From assembly GCA_964646035.1 (NCBI GenBank), contig CAZYDJ010000127.1:1-7184 (forward strand): a DNA stretch of 7,184 nucleotides, in the 5' to 3' direction. The stretch's first letter is position 1; each line of letters begins with the position of its first letter. The position numbers and the translations under genes are program-made. Positions 6,052 to 7,184 of the stretch are shown here, piece by piece. The DNA is from CAYLMM01 sp964646035. Lineage in GTDB: Bacteria > Krumholzibacteriota > Krumholzibacteriia > LZORAL124-64-63. The notes under the pieces were generated by a model. That model did not search any database, was not told the DNA's origin, and saw only the letters and a list, made by a program, of their open reading frames with translations.

Positions 6052-7041
6052 GTGAAGCTGAGCGAGACGTTCAACTTCGGGACATACGACGGCAGGCTCA
6101 AGCACGCCCAGACCAGGCATGTCATCAAGTTGCTTGAGCGGGCCCATCCCAAGGCCGTCTTCAATATCGAAACGATGCCGAATCCTGTTCCGGCCGAAGA
6201 GCGCATGTCCGAATTGTACTCGGCCTACTCCAGCCACGAGTTGGACATGTTGCAGGAGAAGCTGCTGACCGGAGCCTGCGACCTGATCGCCTGTTCGGCC
6301 TGCGACCTGGTCCGTCCCCTGCTCGAAGGGCTGGTCTTCGCTGCCGTCCCCGAGCGCAGCACTCCCTTCGACGCCCTGCTCAACACCAGCGGCGACATCG
6401 CCGACGACCTGCCTGCGGGAGCTTCGATCGGGGTCCTCAGTCCCCGGTCACAGGTCCAGATAAACTCGTTATGGGGTCGGTTCCGGACCCAGTTGATTCC
6501 CGGCGGAGCCGCCAACGCCTTGAGATTGCTGATGGGATCGGACGAGGTCGAGAACCTGGTCCTGCCGGCGGCCGTCGCGGAATTGATGGGAGTGCAGGAT
6601 CGGGTCAGCGAGATATTCTTCCCCGAGACCATGCTGCCGGGGCCCGGTCAGGGGTTGCTGCTGGTTCTCGCCCGGGAGGACGACAAGGCGGCCCTCGATG
6701 CCGTTGCGGCCATTCATTCGGAAGCCTCCTACCACGAGATGCTCGGCGAGTTGGCTTTGCGGGAAAGGATCTGCTCGGATCAGGACTGTCCCATCGGCGC
6801 CCTGGCCCAGGTCAGCGGCGGCAGCATCGTGATCACCGGCGCCATCGGATCCACACACAGCGATTCGCTGCACCGGGCGGTTCTGGAAGGACCGGCCGAA
6901 TCGGCATCCGATCTCGGCACGCGCCTGGCCGAGCAGATGCTTACCCGCACCGACTCACTGATAGATCTGTTGGAAGCCGATTTCCCGGAAGGGTTGCCTG
7001 ACGAGGAAGCCGGCGAGAAAGGTCAAAGCGACTCCGACTAG
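6052..7041 (+). CDS. Diverged hydroxymethylbilane synthase (HemC) homologue, probably not a standard HemC
   Basis: This 329-residue protein follows the porphobilinogen deaminase fold along its whole length. Family-like stretches are FGTYDGRLKHAQ (9-20, for IGTRGSPLALAQ), DLIACSACDL (77-86, for DLAVHSLKDV), LEGLVFAAVPER (91-102), IGVLSPRSQVQ (126-136, for VGTSSLRRQAQ), MLPGPGQG (194-201) and CPIGA (246-250, for CQVPIGA). Normal HemC polymerises four porphobilinogens on a dipyrromethane cofactor fixed to a cysteine. Here the residue aligned with that cysteine is Gln244, with Cys246 two places on. The catalytic Asp (Asp85) and one arginine (Arg132) remain. By my alignment, the other substrate and cofactor Arg/Lys positions are Tyr12, Cys84, Ser133, Pro150 and Ala156. 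The C-terminus adds an acidic tail (about 309-329). Start is GTG with a strong GGGAGG site, 27 bp after the aminotransferase. The fold is fairly certain; retained HMBS activity is doubtful. The reading frame is intact, so it is not a decayed pseudogene. Confidence 0.78.
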   Translation: MKLSETFNFGTYDGRLKHAQTRHVIKLLERAHPKAVFNIETMPNPVPAEERMSELYSAYSSHELDMLQEKLLTGACDLIACSACDLVRPLLEGLVFAAVPERSTPFDALLNTSGDIADDLPAGASIGVLSPRSQVQINSLWGRFRTQLIPGGAANALRLLMGSDEVENLVLPAAVAELMGVQDRVSEIFFPETMLPGPGQGLLLVLAREDDKAALDAVAAIHSEASYHEMLGELALRERICSDQDCPIGALAQVSGGSIVITGAIGSTHSDSLHRAVLEGPAESASDLGTRLAEQMLTRTDSLIDLLEADFPEGLPDEEAGEKGQSDSD

Positions 7042-7045
7042 TCGG
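7034..7045. repeat. 12-bp perfect palindrome spanning the two convergent stop codons
   Basis: CCGACTAGTCGG is perfectly self-complementary and contains both TAG stop codons, each preceded by a GAC (Asp) codon. There is no loop and no T-tract, so it is not a standard terminator. It mainly shows how the plus-strand HemC-like gene and the minus-strand PyrD-like gene meet with a four-base overlap. Confidence 0.6.
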
Positions 7046-7184
7046 CCCGTGCCGCGGCGAGCCCGGCCAGTTCCGCGGCGATTCCCGCAGCGGCGAACGG
7101 ATTGGTCATCTGGGCGGTTCCGATCTGGACCGCCTCGGCCCCCACCGCGAAGAATTTCAAAACGCCCCGCATATCCGCCGCTCC
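7038..7184 (-). CDS. pyrD: Dihydroorotate dehydrogenase-like protein (C-terminal fragment; start off the window)
   Basis: The minus strand has 48 open codons entering at the right edge and ending with TAG at 7040-7038. The segment GAEAVQIGTAQMTNPFAA, following a phenylalanine-rich helix (VLKFFAV), matches the last FMN-phosphate-binding strand and helix of class 1 dihydroorotate dehydrogenases. Those usually read GAxAVQVGTAxxxxP before a final helix of 15-20 residues, and the distance to the stop fits. The enzyme oxidises dihydroorotate to orotate in pyrimidine synthesis. Only the C-terminal end is visible, so a related FMN-barrel oxidoreductase such as a dihydropyrimidine dehydrogenase-type protein is possible. 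The gene converges on the operon and overlaps its last stop by four bases. Confidence 0.7.
   Translation of the reverse strand, partial: GAADMRGVLKFFAVGAEAVQIGTAQMTNPFAAAGIAAELAGLAAARAD

Noticed and set aside
6052..7041. HemC-like gene as a decaying pseudogene
   Set aside because: The frame is uninterrupted over 329 codons, has a strong ribosome site, and keeps fold motifs, with codon use like its neighbours. This points to selection for a changed protein rather than decay.
7052..7081. Direct repeat CCGCGGCGA (7052-7060 and 7073-7081)
   Set aside because: It lies in the Ala-rich C-terminus of the PyrD-like protein and is explained by repeated alanine codons in GC-rich DNA.

Overview
This 7.2 kb window is GC-rich and compact bacterial DNA. 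It holds a six-gene run on the plus strand (about 1127-7041), flanked by two partial minus-strand genes that leave the window at either end. Codon use and the third-position GC excess look uniform. I see no transposase, integrase, tRNA, rRNA, CRISPR array or phage gene. The gene content (a membrane ETF:quinone-oxidoreductase-like electron carrier, sugar-nucleotide enzymes and a GC-rich tightly packed operon) fits a free-living bacterium with fatty-acid oxidation and surface polysaccharide. The phylum cannot be fixed from this sequence; a deep-branching Gram-negative lineage is only a guess.

Layout. At 1-854 (minus) lies the N-terminal part of a membrane protein with a NarI-like dihaem b domain followed by a [4Fe-4S] motif, resembling EMO/HdrDE-like electron-transfer proteins. 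At 855-1126 is a divergent promoter region with an inverted repeat, a plausible plus-strand promoter and a leader hairpin. The plus-strand operon then runs: CoA-binding protein (1127-1546); GDP-mannose 4,6-dehydratase-like SDR (1576-2544); GDP-6-deoxy-4-keto-mannose reductase-like SDR (2541-3563); UDP-glucose 6-dehydrogenase (3563-4888); DegT-family PLP aminotransferase (4903-6024); and a strongly diverged hydroxymethylbilane synthase (HemC) homologue (6052-7041). At 7038-7184 (minus) is the C-terminal end of a dihydroorotate-dehydrogenase-like protein, convergent with the operon and overlapping its last stop codon.

How the genes may work together. The two SDRs, the UDP-glucose dehydrogenase and the aminotransferase form a sugar-nucleotide module making a deoxy-, amino- and/or uronic-acid sugar donor for a surface glycan. 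No glycosyltransferase, acetyltransferase or flippase is in the window, so the final sugar is not determinable. Junctions of +29, -4, -1, +14 and +27 bp argue for one transcript and translational coupling.

The most unusual object is the last operon gene. It keeps the whole HemC fold signature, but by alignment from memory it lacks the cofactor-attachment cysteine at its usual place and most of the substrate-binding arginines and lysines. It is a candidate HemC-derived protein with a new or lost activity.
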